Shown here piece after piece: positions 34,164 to 43,765 of a DNA stretch of 64,000 nucleotides (position 1 is the stretch's first letter; every line of letters begins with the position of its first letter). The position numbers and the translations under genes are program-made. This stretch comes from Solidesulfovibrio magneticus RS-1 (GTDB lineage: Bacteria; Desulfobacterota; Desulfovibrionia; Desulfovibrionales; Desulfovibrionaceae). A model generated the notes under the pieces. That model was given only the letters and a program-made list of their open reading frames with translations, did no database searches and was not told the DNA's origin. Where the stretch lies: positions 3,005,501-3,069,500 of the forward strand of contig NC_012796.1 in NCBI RefSeq assembly GCF_000010665.1, written 5' to 3'.

Positions 34164-34510
34164 AGCCGTGTCAGCGTGCGGACAAGCTTTTCCAGCACCG
34201 GCGCGGCGAAGTTGCCTCTGATCTCGATGCGAAAGGCGTTGCCCACGTGCACTAGGATCGGTGCCGGCACGGTTGCCATGTCCGCCTGGGCCGACGCCGG
34301 CAGAGGCACGGGAACGAGGGTGACGCAGGACGCGCCCTCCTTGCCAGTCGCTGCCTCCAAACGCTTCCGCCAATAGCCCATGGAACTTTGGGAAAGACCC
34401 TGCCGCCGGCAGTAAGCCCCCTGGCTCAGGCCGCTACGATGCCAAGCCTCAATATGTTCAGACCAGTACGCCGCCTTCTCGAAACTGAGCTCTGCTGATG
34501 ACGCTGCCAT
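34160..34510 (-). CDS. tnpA: IS66 accessory protein TnpA
   Basis: 116 residues with an N-terminal helix-turn-helix (HIEAWHRSGLSQGAYCRRQGLSQSSMGYWRKRLE), the IS66 Orf1/IS3-Orf-like DNA-binding pattern. First gene of the tnpABC operon; the minus-strand ATG is preceded by AGGAGGGCGACC. Confidence 0.9.
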   Translation of the reverse strand: MAASSAELSFEKAAYWSEHIEAWHRSGLSQGAYCRRQGLSQSSMGYWRKRLEAATGKEGASCVTLVPVPLPASAQADMATVPAPILVHVGNAFRIEIRGNFAAPVLEKLVRTLTRL

Positions 34511-34602
34511 GGTCGCCCTCCTGTGGGATAAACCATGACAGAAAACTCAAGCGGCGTAAGAAGGGGTTGATTGACCGGTTACCGTTAGCCAGCAGCCACA
34601 AG

Positions 34603-34637
34603 AAAAGGCCCCTGGTGCGACAACACCAGAGGCCTTT
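34603..34637 (-). terminator. Leftward Rho-independent terminator beyond the tRNA-Glu remnant
   Basis: On the minus strand GGCCTCTGGTG-TTGTCG-CACCAGGGGCC is followed by TTTTCTT. It lies about 90 bp past the 3' end of the tRNA-Glu fragment in that gene's direction, so it is probably the native terminator of the original tRNA gene. Confidence 0.8.
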
Positions 34638-34727
34638 GAAGAAGGAGCCAATTACAAACCGCTTCTAACGACCGCTTCCAGTTCTTAGGCCTGGAAGCAT
34701 TTTGGCCTGTAACTAGCTGAATTAGCT

Positions 34728-34772
34728 TGGCGTCCCCAAGGGGATTTGAACCCCTGTTACCGGCGTGAAAGG
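34728..34772 (-). other. Attachment-site remnant: 3' part of tRNA-Glu(TTC)
   Basis: Minus-strand sequence reads CCTTTCACGCCGG, TAACAGGGGTTCAAATCCCC and TTGGGGACGCCA: anticodon loop with TTC, 3' half of the anticodon stem, variable loop, T arm, 3' acceptor strand and CCA of tRNA-Glu. The 5' half is absent: the bases beyond 34772 do not form the expected CCGGC strand, and no GTCCCCA acceptor strand follows. A 3' fragment of this kind is the classic footprint (attL/attR) of integrase-mediated insertion into a tRNA gene. Since the original downstream sequence lies to the left, the integrated element extends to the right. Confidence 0.85.
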
Positions 34773-34828
34773 ACCATACCCCTACGCGGATTTTGCTGAC
34801 TTTTTCAATAATCCTAAGCAATTCGTAA

Positions 34829-34891
34829 CGAGCTATGACGAGATATACCGAGCTATCCGCACCTCAATTTACTTCTCGGTTTACTTCTCCG
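34829..34891. repeat. Short tandem repeats next to the attachment site
   Basis: CGAGCTATGA, CGAGATATAC and CGAGCTATCC are three consecutive 10-bp units (34829-34858). They are followed by TTTACTTCTCGG and TTTACTTCTCCG (34868-34891), a 12-bp tandem pair. They lie 57-119 bp inside the island from the tRNA remnant, where integrase arm sites or excisionase sites are expected. The whole 34773-35032 stretch holds no gene. Confidence 0.5.
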
Positions 34892-35032
34892 ACCAAACCC
34901 CGAAGCGCACATCAGGCTGGCAAAAAGAATGACTTGTCAGGCTTCGAATGGAGCGCTCTCCCCCATCCTCTCCCCCTATCCTCTCTCTGACCCCACCCTG
35001 CTACCCACCCCCAGGCAATCTTCGCGGGAGAT

Positions 35033-35566
35033 TCAGGGGCATGCACTGGCTGAGACGACAGTTTCGATATTCTCGGTCGCCATGCCCCCAGCATTCCGGG
35101 CCGTTGAAAGCTCCTCATTGGAAAAGACACGCCCAATGTCCAGGATCAAGACAAAGCGTTCGTTGAGCTTGCCCAAGCCAATGAGGAAACGAGTATCAAC
35201 GGCTGACCCCATCCGAGGAGGCGGGTCAATCCTGTCCTGTTCTAACTCCAGAACCTCCTGCACCGAATCCGCCAGGAGGCCGATGAGGATACAATCTCCT
35301 TCGGTTCGAACCTCAGCGATGATGATGCAGGTATTTGTGGTGAATACCGTCCCCGACATTCCGAACTTGAGACGCAGATCTATCACCGGGATGGCCTTTT
35401 CCCTAACGTTGATCACGCCGCGTATAAAGTCAGGCATTCTCGGAATGCGGGTTATATTGGTATTGTCTAAAATTTCCTTGACCCAGCCGATATCCAGGGC
35501 AAAAAGCTCGTCGCCGAGAGTAAACGTCAGGTATTGATGCATGGCCATAATTTCAGCGTTGCTCAT
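35033..35566 (-). CDS. cheW: CheW-like chemotaxis coupling protein
   Basis: 177 residues. The CheW SH3-like fold is clear: QYLTFTLGDELFALDIGWVKEIL, IPRMPDFIRGVINVREKAIPVIDLRLKFG and LIGLGKLNERFVLILDIGRVF. It bridges chemoreceptors and CheA. The ATG at 35564-35566 follows GGGAGGATAGCGTC. It is 19 bp downstream of the chemoreceptor gene on the same strand, forming a two-gene unit; no cheA is in the window, so they must use a kinase encoded elsewhere. Confidence 0.93.
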   Translation of the reverse strand: MSNAEIMAMHQYLTFTLGDELFALDIGWVKEILDNTNITRIPRMPDFIRGVINVREKAIPVIDLRLKFGMSGTVFTTNTCIIIAEVRTEGDCILIGLLADSVQEVLELEQDRIDPPPRMGSAVDTRFLIGLGKLNERFVLILDIGRVFSNEELSTARNAGGMATENIETVVSASACP

Positions 35567-35585
35567 GACGCTATCCTCCCGTCGG

Positions 35586-37601
35586 CTAGAACCGTTCAAA
35601 ATCATCGTCAGCGTCGTGCATTTCTATAGCGACGCCCTTGGATTTGACTGCCTTCGACGGGGCTGGGCGCGCCATACGTCCTGCAGGGAGCGCCTTTACG
35701 GGCATGTGCCTTTTCGTCGCTCCAGAGCCTGCCACCTGGAAGAAAGAAATACTGCCTTGGAGTTGCTCAGCTTGTGCAGAAAGCTCTTCTGAGGTCGAGG
35801 CCATTTCTTCCGAAGCGGAGGCATTTTGCTGCACCACCTGATCAAGCTGCTGAATGGCCTTGTTAATTTGGCTGGCACCAGAATTTTGCTCATTGCTGGA
35901 GGCGGCAATTTCTTGGACCAACTCTGCCGTCCGCTGGATATCAGGCACCATTTTGGTCAGCATGTTACCAGCTTTTTCGGCGATCTGGACACTTGAAGAC
36001 GACAAGTTGCTGATTTCGGCGGCTGCGGCCCCGCTTCGCTCGGCCAATTTGCGAACCTCGGCGGCAACGACGGCGAAGCCCTTACCGTGTTCTCCGGCGC
36101 GGGCGGCCTCAATAGCGGCGTTAAGGGCCAGCAGATTGGTTTGGCGGGCGATTTCCTCAATGATGGATATTTTTTCAGCGATGTTCTTCATCGCCACCAC
36201 AGCCTGGGTTACGGCCACTCCTCCTTCTTCCGCATCCATGGCAGCCTTGACTGCGATGGTCTGTGTTTGTTGGGCGTTATCAGCGTTCTGCTTGATATTT
36301 GAGGACATCTGCTCCATAGACGAGGAAATCTCCTCAACGCTAGCTGCCTGCTCGGTAGCCCCCTGGGACATGCTCTGCGCTGAAGCAGATAATTCTTCGC
36401 TGCCTGAGGCAACGTTCTCAGTTGCAGACTGAATTTCGGCTACGACTTCGCGCAGACGATCGACCATGTCATTAAGGGCCGCAGCCAACACTCCGATTTC
36501 ATCCTTTTGGTCAATGTCCAACTTTTGGGTGAAGTCCCCTCGGGACATGGCCTGGGCGAAACCAACACCTTTGAGCACCGGCCCGGTAATAGCGCGGGTC
36601 AGCGCCACAGCAATGATAACGCCGAGAAGAAGCGCGAAAGCCAAGCCAATAATCATGGTCGTGGAGGCCGAAGCCAAGCTTGAGACGGTATCATTGGCGA
36701 TACTCTGCGTCTGCCCCATGCCGGCCTTGGCCGTTTCCTGGGCCGCTTCCAGTACCTGCTCGCCGACTTCGTTTCGTTTTGTTCCAAGCGTTTGCAACGT
36801 TTTCCAAGCGGCAACGTACTCAGTCATAGCGGCCTTGTACTTACCACCTGCCTCTTTTATTGTGGCCAGTTGCCTAAGATTATTTTCTTGGCGAGTCACC
36901 GTCTTTAACTTATCAAGTAGTTCATCGATTTTTTTAAAATTATTGAGCGCATCGTCTACTAATTGAATATTCCCTGTAGCCTGTGCCTTAAAATTTTTGA
37001 CGCGAACATCATTCCCTAAATCTATCACCTCGTTCGCCTCTTCTATTTTACTACGTCGCTCTTGGAGTTTTGCGACAGAGGCTCCTTCATTGATCTCCTT
37101 TTCGAATGCAGCATCTTGGCTTTCCATAAAATCACTACAACTTTTCAAATACTCGCCTGCTGAGGCGTCCATCGTCTTACGCAAAGATTCCATTGCCTTA
37201 ATACTGACAGTCGTCGCTTCAATCAGTTTTCCATACTCGTCCACTTTGCCTTGTGCCTTTGCGACGTCTTCCTTTAGCTTTGTCAGCTTGGGGAACTTGT
37301 CCGAATGCGCCTTGGCTTTGGCCAGTTGGGCGTTGACGTTGGCAAACTCTTTTTTCGCAGTTTCTAGAAATTTTTCATCTTCACTGAGTGCATAACCACG
37401 CATAGCATACATGGTCATCATCGAATCACGTTCAACGTCATTCGCCACAGCTACTTCTGGCACGTATTCTTGCGCCAATCGCGTGGCCCCCTGCTCCACT
37501 TTGCTCATGGCCACCACAGCCAAGCCCCCTAAGAGACAAGCGATGAGGATAAGAGCTCCGAAGCCGCCCCCGATCTTAATGCCAAGCCTGATATTCTTCA
37601 T
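35586..37601 (-). CDS. Methyl-accepting chemotaxis protein
   Basis: 671 residues from the ATG with GGAGGGACTG. Transmembrane helix 1 (about 9-32); a long helical periplasmic sensor (about 33-305) with an HBM/four-helix-bundle look (repeated charged heptads such as [21 protein letters not shown]); transmembrane helix 2 (about 310-332); HAMP; and a signalling domain with the hairpin tip [44 protein letters not shown]. The last residues, DDDFERF, resemble the C-terminal aromatic-Glu-x-Phe pentapeptide that tethers CheR/CheB. Ligand unknown. Confidence 0.93.
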   Translation of the reverse strand: MKNIRLGIKIGGGFGALILIACLLGGLAVVAMSKVEQGATRLAQEYVPEVAVANDVERDSMMTMYAMRGYALSEDEKFLETAKKEFANVNAQLAKAKAHSDKFPKLTKLKEDVAKAQGKVDEYGKLIEATTVSIKAMESLRKTMDASAGEYLKSCSDFMESQDAAFEKEINEGASVAKLQERRSKIEEANEVIDLGNDVRVKNFKAQATGNIQLVDDALNNFKKIDELLDKLKTVTRQENNLRQLATIKEAGGKYKAAMTEYVAAWKTLQTLGTKRNEVGEQVLEAAQETAKAGMGQTQSIANDTVSSLASASTTMIIGLAFALLLGVIIAVALTRAITGPVLKGVGFAQAMSRGDFTQKLDIDQKDEIGVLAAALNDMVDRLREVVAEIQSATENVASGSEELSASAQSMSQGATEQAASVEEISSSMEQMSSNIKQNADNAQQTQTIAVKAAMDAEEGGVAVTQAVVAMKNIAEKISIIEEIARQTNLLALNAAIEAARAGEHGKGFAVVAAEVRKLAERSGAAAAEISNLSSSSVQIAEKAGNMLTKMVPDIQRTAELVQEIAASSNEQNSGASQINKAIQQLDQVVQQNASASEEMASTSEELSAQAEQLQGSISFFQVAGSGATKRHMPVKALPAGRMARPAPSKAVKSKGVAIEMHDADDDFERF

Positions 37602-38098
37602 CAGTCCCTCCACTGGTGGCAAAAGTAAAAAAATTATTTTAAACATACCGTACTTTTCAGCTCTTTGACAATGGGGAACAACACCTAGGCGGACATGGCT
37701 ATCCTCGGATGGTGACGGGTATGGCGTCTACGTGAAGTGGTGGGCTGCGGCAGACCTGCCAGGCACACCTGCCGTTCCTAGATTCCTCTTGCGCAACAGC
37801 ACGGTAAATCGCAGGCGCCGTACGGTGTGATGGTAATCCGGCTCAGGTCTCAGAAGCGCGGCCTGTCAAGCAGTCGTTCGACAGTCACCTGGACATCATT
37901 GTAGAAATGTGCTTTGTTCCTTTAAGTTTGGGAATCCAGTCCTCCACCACTTGGGTGATGATTATCTTGGCTTCGAATGGATATATTTATAACTATTTAA
38001 GGGACATAAGCAATTAGTGACTGTGCAAAGATGCGAGAAAAACGCTCAGAGTAGGGAATAGTTAGTCCATCGTCTTTTCCCAGCCTGCAGGAGGGAAT
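37602..38098. other. Intergenic gap without a recognisable gene
   Basis: 497 bp between the divergent chemoreceptor and MEDS genes. On the minus strand (about 37,840-37,985) two overlapping frames, one reading KIIITQVVEDWIPKLKGTKH and the next FYNDVQVTVERLLDRPRF, look like a frameshifted coding relic, but I cannot name it. A/T-rich stretches near 37,980-38,010 could hold the promoter of the rightward operon. Confidence 0.4.
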
Positions 38099-38755
38099 AT
38101 GCACATCCAGACTTCGGACCAGCCCAGCCTTGACCTCGGCTTTGGCGAGTACACCTGCAACTGGGGCGTCCACCTGTGCGGGCTCTATGAGACCGATAAG
38201 GAACGAGACGCGATAATCTTCGGCTTTCTCGCGCAGGGGGCCAAGGTTGGCGATCTACAACTCTACTGCCCTGCCGAACGCAGCCGCGAAGATTTCGAGT
38301 CCAAGATGAGCGCGGCCTGCCCGCATTGCGGGCCGAAGCTCAAGGACCAGGAGGTGTTCCGCATCAGCTCGGCCAGGGATCTCTACTATCCAGATGGCAC
38401 TTTCTCCCCCTGGGCCATGGAAGACGGCCTGAACGCCTTCTACGAGCAGAGCCGGGACCAGGGCGGCCCGAACATCCGCGCCACGGCGGAGATGGTCTGG
38501 GCCCTGGAGACCATCCCTGGCGTGGAGCATCTAATGGCCTACGAGTCCCGCCTAAACTACTTCATCAAGGGCAAGCCCTGGGTCAGCATCTGCCTGTACA
38601 ACGTGGCGAAATTCGACGGGAAGACAATCATGAAGGTGCTGCAGACGCATCCCTACATCATCAGCCAGGGTGTCATCTCGGCAAACCCCTTCTTCGTGGA
38701 CCCGGACATCTGGCTGAGCAAGAACGCTCCAGAGTTCATGAACCGTGACGAGTAA
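38099..38755 (+). CDS. MEDS-domain sensor protein (DcmR sensory domain)
   Basis: 218 residues, essentially one MEDS (methanogen/methylotroph DcmR sensory) domain: NWGVHLCGLYETDKERDAIIFGFLAQGAKVGDLQLY at 22-57, with HxC at about 26-28, and the later ALETIPGVEHLMAYESRLNYF and PWVSICLYNVAKFDG. MEDS domains are proposed to sense hydrocarbon-type ligands. The motif CPHCG near 74 is extra. The stop overlaps the hybrid-kinase start by 11 bp, so this protein probably feeds that kinase. Confidence 0.85.
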   Translation: MHIQTSDQPSLDLGFGEYTCNWGVHLCGLYETDKERDAIIFGFLAQGAKVGDLQLYCPAERSREDFESKMSAACPHCGPKLKDQEVFRISSARDLYYPDGTFSPWAMEDGLNAFYEQSRDQGGPNIRATAEMVWALETIPGVEHLMAYESRLNYFIKGKPWVSICLYNVAKFDGKTIMKVLQTHPYIISQGVISANPFFVDPDIWLSKNAPEFMNRDE

Positions 38756-41700
38756 CCTGAAAGACCACGACCTCTTCCTGCTGCTGATCAACCTGTCGCA
38801 ACTCAACGACAGGCATCTGGTGGTGCGCATCTTCACCCAGGCAATAGAGGCCATGTGGTCGGAGCTTATCCTGAAGTGGATCGAAGGGCCTGAACACCCT
38901 GGCGAGCCCTGTCTGCCGGTGCGGACCATGTCCGGGTACTATGGCAGATTTATCACCATGGGCTCCGACGCCCAGTTGTCCGCGCAAGACCGCCAGCTTC
39001 TGGGTAACTCGGTGCAGATGCTCGCGCTGTTGCTGGAGCGCTTGGCCCAGCGGGAAGAGCTGGAAGGCCGCAAGGCGCAGCTTGAAGACGAGGTAAAGAC
39101 CCGCACAAGAGAACTGAACGAGACCCTGGAGCGTTACCAGGCCCTGTTCGCCTCAGTCAGCGACCCAATACTTGTGGCCGACAGAAACACGGGCATCCTG
39201 GTGGAGTGCAACGAAGCCGCGGAACGCTTTTTTGGTCGCAGCCGAGAGCAGCTCATCGGACGACCGCAAAGCGTTTTGCATCCACCGCATACTCGCCTTG
39301 TCAATGGCGTGACCGAAGACTTTAAACGTAAAGCGACTGACCCAAGAGGTTTAGAGGAAATAAAGCTCTTGGCCTCTGATGGCGAGGTGCGTGACGCGGA
39401 GGTCACTGCTAGAGTGTTTGATATAGGGGAGAACAAGCTTATCTTGGGGGTGTTCAGAGACATCACCGAGCGCAAACGGGCAGAAGATGCATTGCGCGAG
39501 AGCGAGCAGCGATACCGCCGCATCGTTGATACCGCCCAGGAAGGCATCCGCATCAGCGACGAATGTGGCCGCATTGTCTATCTGAACCAGCGTATGTCAG
39601 ACCTCCTCGGATACTCACAGGATCAAATGCTAGGCAGAAACATTGAGGATTTTCTTTTCCCTGAGGACCTGGAGGATCACCGCCAAAGGATGGAAGACCG
39701 TCGCAGGGGCAGTGACGCTTGCTATGAGAAGAGATTGCGGCGGAGCGACGGGACCGCTGTGTGGACTCTCGTCTCGGTCAAGTCCCTGCCTGATGCGACT
39801 GGCCGGTATGACGGCTCGTTGGCCATGTTCAGCGACATTACCGACCGCAAGTTGGCTGAAGAAGCACTACACCAGGAGGACGCCCGTTTGCGCAAGTTGC
39901 TGGAGATTATCCAGTACGACACGGCAAACACCCAGTCCTTGCTGGATTTCGCCCTGGGCAAATGCCTTGAACTGACGGGCAGCAGGTTCGGGTACATTTA
40001 CCACTACGACGAAGATTCACAATCTTTTACGCTCAATTCATGGTCACGCGACGTCATGCAGGCTTGTTCCATTGCAAATCCACAATCTTGTTACGAACTC
40101 TCTAAAACAGGGCTCTGGGGCGAGGCTGTACGCCAGTGCCGTGCAGTCATCGTGAACGACTTCCTGACGGACAACCCTCTGAAAAAGGGCTATCCTGAAG
40201 GCCACGCCCAACTGACGAACTTCCTTACGGTTCCGATTTTAAGCAATAAACGCATAGTCGCTGTCGTGGGGGTGGCCAACAAGCAAACAGACTACATGGA
40301 TAGCGATGTAATTCAACTTTCACTGCTCATGGATGCGACATGGCGGGTAGTGGAACGCCGACAGGCAGAAGAATCCTTGCGTAAAAGCGATGAACGCCTG
40401 TCCTTGGCTCTAATGGCTGCAAACGACGGCATGTGGGACTGGGATATCTCTTCAGGCACCACCTATTTCAGTCCTCGCTACTATACAATGCTTGGCTACC
40501 AGCCTGGCGAATTCCCCAGTGACTTTGACACGTGGAAGAGCCTTTTGCATCCAGATGATGTAGAGCATGCCATCCACATTGTCTCCGAAAGCCTTAATAA
40601 TTCTGAAGGGTTTGAGATCGACTTCCGCATGCGAACTAAGTCGGGGGATTGGTCATGGATTCTCGGACGAGGCCGGGTGGTTGAAACGGACGCCGAGGGC
40701 CACGCAAAAAGGATGGTGGGCACCCATGTGGACATCAACGAACGCAAACGCTCGCAAGCCGATTTGTTGAGTGCCAAGCTGCAGGCCGAAGCTGCAAACA
40801 AAGCCAAGTCAGAGTTTTTGGCCAACATGAGCCATGAAATACGCACCCCTCTCAACGGAATCCTCGGCATGCTTCAATTGCTTCAGACTACTGAACCTAA
40901 TGAGGAACAAAATGAGTACCTTACTGGAGCAACTCGGTCCACTAAGCGACTGACTCGACTTCTCTCTGATATTCTTGACATCTCAAGAATCGAAGCGGGC
41001 AGGATGGATGTTGTTGAGACTGAATTTGACATCTATCAACTGCAGGATTCTATACGCGAAATTTTTTACACGGAAGCTCAGGGGAAAGGCCTCGTTTTAG
41101 ATTTCATTTGGGACGATGAATTGCCCACAGTTTTGATTGGAGACGAAGCTCGGCTTCGACAAATCCTTTTCAACCTTGTCGGAAACGCCATAAAATTTAC
41201 CGACAAAGGAGAAGTCCTGGTCGAGGTCTCTTTGTTGCCGAATTCAAACTTTTCTTCTGTACGCGTGCTGTTTACTGTAAGTGACACGGGAATAGGTATT
41301 TGTGAAGAACATCTCAAATATATTTTTGAGCCATTTGTGCAGGCTGAAATCTCGTACACAAAACGCTTTCAGGGCGCTGGCTTGGGGCTATCCATTGTTC
41401 GGCGATTGGTAAGTATCTTGGGCGGTGATATATCAATTGACAGTGCCCTTGGCGAGGGAACAACCGTCTACCTCTCGCTGCCGCTCAAGATTTTTGCACC
41501 TAAGCAGAAACCACTGGAGCTTGTCACACATGAAACCTCACCTCCTAGACGAGTTCCCAGGCGCATACTCCTCGCTGAGGACGATCCGTTAAGCTCACTT
41601 ACCTGCAAGAGGATGCTTGAGAAATCCGGCTACTCAGTCACTGCCGCCAACGATGGGCAGGAAGCGCTGCAGCGACTGACCGAAAATGACTTCGACTTAA

Positions 41701-41933
41701 TCCTTATGGATGTGCAGATGCCTGTCATGAACGGCATCGAAGCTACAAAGGCAATCAGGGGGGCAAACAATCTTGGAGCGAAGTCGAGCATACCCATTGT
41801 AGCCATGACAGCCTACGCAATGACTGGAGACAAAGAATCATTTTTGGCAGCGGGCATGAACGGCTATATTGCAAAACCAGTAGACAAAGGAGCACTGTTT
41901 GAAGCTATAGAAAGAGTTCTACACACAAAATAG
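38745..41933 (+). CDS. Hybrid sensor histidine kinase (PAS-PAS-GAF-PAS-HisKA-HATPase-REC)
   Basis: 1,062 residues, cytoplasmic (no clear membrane segment). N-terminal region (1-95), a coiled coil (95-130, [20 protein letters not shown]), PAS 1 (about 130-245), PAS 2 (about 250-380), GAF (about 390-545), PAS 3 (about 555-680), HisKA with [15 protein letters not shown] (phospho-His at about 697), HATPase (about 800-915, [24 protein letters not shown]) and a receiver (LLAEDDP at about 941, Asp in LILMDVQMP at about 986, AKPVD). GTG start at 38745 inside the MEDS gene end. Partner regulator unknown. Confidence 0.92.
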   Translation: MTSNLKDHDLFLLLINLSQLNDRHLVVRIFTQAIEAMWSELILKWIEGPEHPGEPCLPVRTMSGYYGRFITMGSDAQLSAQDRQLLGNSVQMLALLLERLAQREELEGRKAQLEDEVKTRTRELNETLERYQALFASVSDPILVADRNTGILVECNEAAERFFGRSREQLIGRPQSVLHPPHTRLVNGVTEDFKRKATDPRGLEEIKLLASDGEVRDAEVTARVFDIGENKLILGVFRDITERKRAEDALRESEQRYRRIVDTAQEGIRISDECGRIVYLNQRMSDLLGYSQDQMLGRNIEDFLFPEDLEDHRQRMEDRRRGSDACYEKRLRRSDGTAVWTLVSVKSLPDATGRYDGSLAMFSDITDRKLAEEALHQEDARLRKLLEIIQYDTANTQSLLDFALGKCLELTGSRFGYIYHYDEDSQSFTLNSWSRDVMQACSIANPQSCYELSKTGLWGEAVRQCRAVIVNDFLTDNPLKKGYPEGHAQLTNFLTVPILSNKRIVAVVGVANKQTDYMDSDVIQLSLLMDATWRVVERRQAEESLRKSDERLSLALMAANDGMWDWDISSGTTYFSPRYYTMLGYQPGEFPSDFDTWKSLLHPDDVEHAIHIVSESLNNSEGFEIDFRMRTKSGDWSWILGRGRVVETDAEGHAKRMVGTHVDINERKRSQADLLSAKLQAEAANKAKSEFLANMSHEIRTPLNGILGMLQLLQTTEPNEEQNEYLTGATRSTKRLTRLLSDILDISRIEAGRMDVVETEFDIYQLQDSIREIFYTEAQGKGLVLDFIWDDELPTVLIGDEARLRQILFNLVGNAIKFTDKGEVLVEVSLLPNSNFSSVRVLFTVSDTGIGICEEHLKYIFEPFVQAEISYTKRFQGAGLGLSIVRRLVSILGGDISIDSALGEGTTVYLSLPLKIFAPKQKPLELVTHETSPPRRVPRRILLAEDDPLSSLTCKRMLEKSGYSVTAANDGQEALQRLTENDFDLILMDVQMPVMNGIEATKAIRGANNLGAKSSIPIVAMTAYAMTGDKESFLAAGMNGYIAKPVDKGALFEAIERVLHTK

Positions 41934-42239
41934 TGCTACAATGATACATCTGCAAAAAAGACTCTAAGTGATGGCGGGGATCGGGGTGTGGCTTCGTCTA
42001 CCCAGATGAGTGCTGGCGCGGAATATATAACTTCCTACTGAAATCCCCTTCATGACTGTGAATCCAGTTGCCGTGCGATTGGAGGTAAAGCGATGGGACT
42101 GGCCATCATCAGGGGGAGCTATCACGAGTCTCAGCCGAGTTTTGGAAATCTGATTGCCGCGCTTAAAGAAAACGCTTACAGGTACAAGGCTGTACCGCAT
42201 TGATCTTCATGCGATATCCCAATGGCAGGAGGCTGTCCG
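41934..42239. other. Gap between hybrid kinase and the broken Cache gene
   Basis: About 300 bp with no recognised gene apart from the doubtful small ORF at 42093. ATCACGAGTCTCAGCC and nearby sequence show nothing repeat-like. Confidence 0.4.
42093..42203 (+). CDS. Possible 36-residue small protein
   Basis: ATG preceded by GGAGGTAAAGCG encodes MGLAIIRGSYHESQPSFGNL and 16 more residues. The strong ribosome site is the only support; it could be a decayed gene end or chance. Confidence 0.25.
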   Translation: MGLAIIRGSYHESQPSFGNLIAALKENAYRYKAVPH

Positions 42240-42332
42240 ATGCCGACCCCAAGCACCAATGCCCCCTCCCGCAGTCGGCCCTCATCTGACTCCAGCCTCC
42301 TTAATAATCTCAAAAAATCAAGCATATTCAAT

Positions 42333-43765
42333 CATTTCTGTCCGGCTAAGAAAAGGCTTGACGCCTGAAAGCGACAACTGAACTAGATTCATGATGCCTG
42401 TCTATTTCGGCGATACATTTTGGAAAAACGTCACCGACCACCATGAAGTCAAGTTCAAAAATCCTTGCAGAACGCCACCAGGCAGCATCAGCACGCGTCA
42501 CAGAGCCTATTCTAGAACAGAAGGCACTTCTTAGCTTTCTTTATAACTATGCGGAATCACTCTTGTTGCTGTATGGTGTAGTTCTGAAGCTCACCTGCAA
42601 ACCGACAAGAGGATTCCGCACATGCAAAGCGCTATCACCGTCTTCGCCCAATTTCTATCCCTTGTGCCGAAATCCGTATTTTTCAAGCTATCTCAGAATT
42701 ATAGGCCTGAACGCTCGCCTCGGACATTCTCTCCGTGGAGTCATTTCGTCCACTTGCTGCACGCCCAGTTGGCCGGATGCAAAAGCCTGCGGGACGGAAT
42801 CATGGGCATGAATGCCGCTTCCAACCGGCTCTACCATCTTGGCGTGAAGCCTGTGCCCCGTTCCACCTTTGCCGACGCCAATGCCAAGCGCCCATACACC
42901 ATGTTCGAAGCCCTGTTCGGCGAACTCTACACGAGGTGTCTTTCCCAAGCGCCAAAAAAGAAATTTTCTTTTGAGAACAAGCTGTTCAGCCTGGACGCGT
43001 CGGTCGTCGACCTGTGCCTAAACCTGTTCCCCTGGGCCAAGTTCCGAACGGCCAAGGGCGGCATCAAGATGCACACGGTCATGGACCATGACGGCTATCT
43101 CCCGGCTGTGGTCACCGTCACCGAAGCCAAATGCCATGAGGTCAACATCGCCAAGCTGCTCAAACTGCCCAAAGGATCAATCGTGGTCTTTGACCGGGGC
43201 TACAACGACTACACGTGGTTCCGACACCTCTGTAAATCCGGCGTCTTCCTCGTCACACGACTCAAGAGCAATGCACGGTTTCGGGTCATCGAGCGCCACC
43301 GCACGGATCAGGCAACGGGCGTCACCTCCGATCACATCATCCAGGTCGCAGTGGGTGAAAAAACCATGACCTTGCGCCGCGTCGGCTATCGTGATCAGGA
43401 AACCGGGAACCGTCTTGATTTCCTGACCAATCACATGACCTTGCCAGCAAGAACCATTGCCGACATCTACAAGGAACGCTGGCAGGTCGAAATCTTCTTC
43501 CGCTTCATCAAGCAGAACCTCAAGATCAAGTCGTTCCTCGGCAACTCGAAAAACGCCGTCCTCTCCCAGGTCTACGTGGCCCTGATCGCGTACCTGCTCC
43601 TGGCCTACCAGAAGTTCATGTCAAAGATCGGCCTGAGCCTGCATTACCTGGCCAGGCTGGTGCAACGAAATTGCAACATCCTCGACCTCGTTGAACCCCA
43701 GCGAAAAAGTGTAAAATCAAATGATCCTGGGCAGCTATCGCTTCTAGCTTAGCCGGACAGAAATG
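42333..43765. mobile_element. IS4-family insertion sequence
   Basis: 1,433 bp bounded by perfect 18-bp terminal inverted repeats: CATTTCTGTCCGGCTAAG (42333) and CTTAGCCGGACAGAAATG (43748-43765). It is flanked by the direct repeat ATATTCAAT(C) at 42324 and 43766, a 9-10 bp target duplication. It carries one intact transposase gene. Perfect ends and target duplication indicate a recent insertion. Immediately past the right end the ATG at 43763 is created by the element tip and is not a real start. Confidence 0.93.
42622..43752 (+). CDS. IS4-family transposase
   Basis: 376 residues with an N-terminal DUF4372-like region (SVFFKLSQNYRPERSPRTFSPWSHF) and a DDE domain: first Asp in FSLDASVVDLC, second in IVVFDRGYNDY, and Glu in the IS4 Y-x-R-W-x-VE motif IYKERWQVEIFFRFIKQNLKI. 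The C-terminus is intact. The ATG follows GAGGATTCCGCAC. Confidence 0.95.
   Translation: MQSAITVFAQFLSLVPKSVFFKLSQNYRPERSPRTFSPWSHFVHLLHAQLAGCKSLRDGIMGMNAASNRLYHLGVKPVPRSTFADANAKRPYTMFEALFGELYTRCLSQAPKKKFSFENKLFSLDASVVDLCLNLFPWAKFRTAKGGIKMHTVMDHDGYLPAVVTVTEAKCHEVNIAKLLKLPKGSIVVFDRGYNDYTWFRHLCKSGVFLVTRLKSNARFRVIERHRTDQATGVTSDHIIQVAVGEKTMTLRRVGYRDQETGNRLDFLTNHMTLPARTIADIYKERWQVEIFFRFIKQNLKIKSFLGNSKNAVLSQVYVALIAYLLLAYQKFMSKIGLSLHYLARLVQRNCNILDLVEPQRKSVKSNDPGQLSLLA

Larger units (their letters stand above)
32136..34582. mobile_element. IS66-family insertion sequence
   Basis: 2,447 bp with the three-gene IS66 organisation (tnpA, tnpB, tnpC, all minus strand). The left end begins GTAAGCGCTCAATAAGGCGC; the right end (...GGTTGATTGACCGGTTAC) matches its reverse complement at 14 of 20 positions, including the final GTTAC/GTAA-type tips typical of IS66. 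The flanking 8 bp (CGACAAAC and CGTTAGCC) do not match, so no target duplication is seen and the element or its flank may have been rearranged. Confidence 0.88.

Noticed and set aside
34585-34821. 78-codon frame containing the tRNA-Glu remnant
   Set aside because: The frame crosses a tRNA sequence and a terminator; it has no ribosome site.
42154-42381. 75-codon frame over the first codons of the broken Cache gene and the IS4 left end
   Set aside because: It crosses the insertion junction out of frame with the real gene and has no ribosome site.
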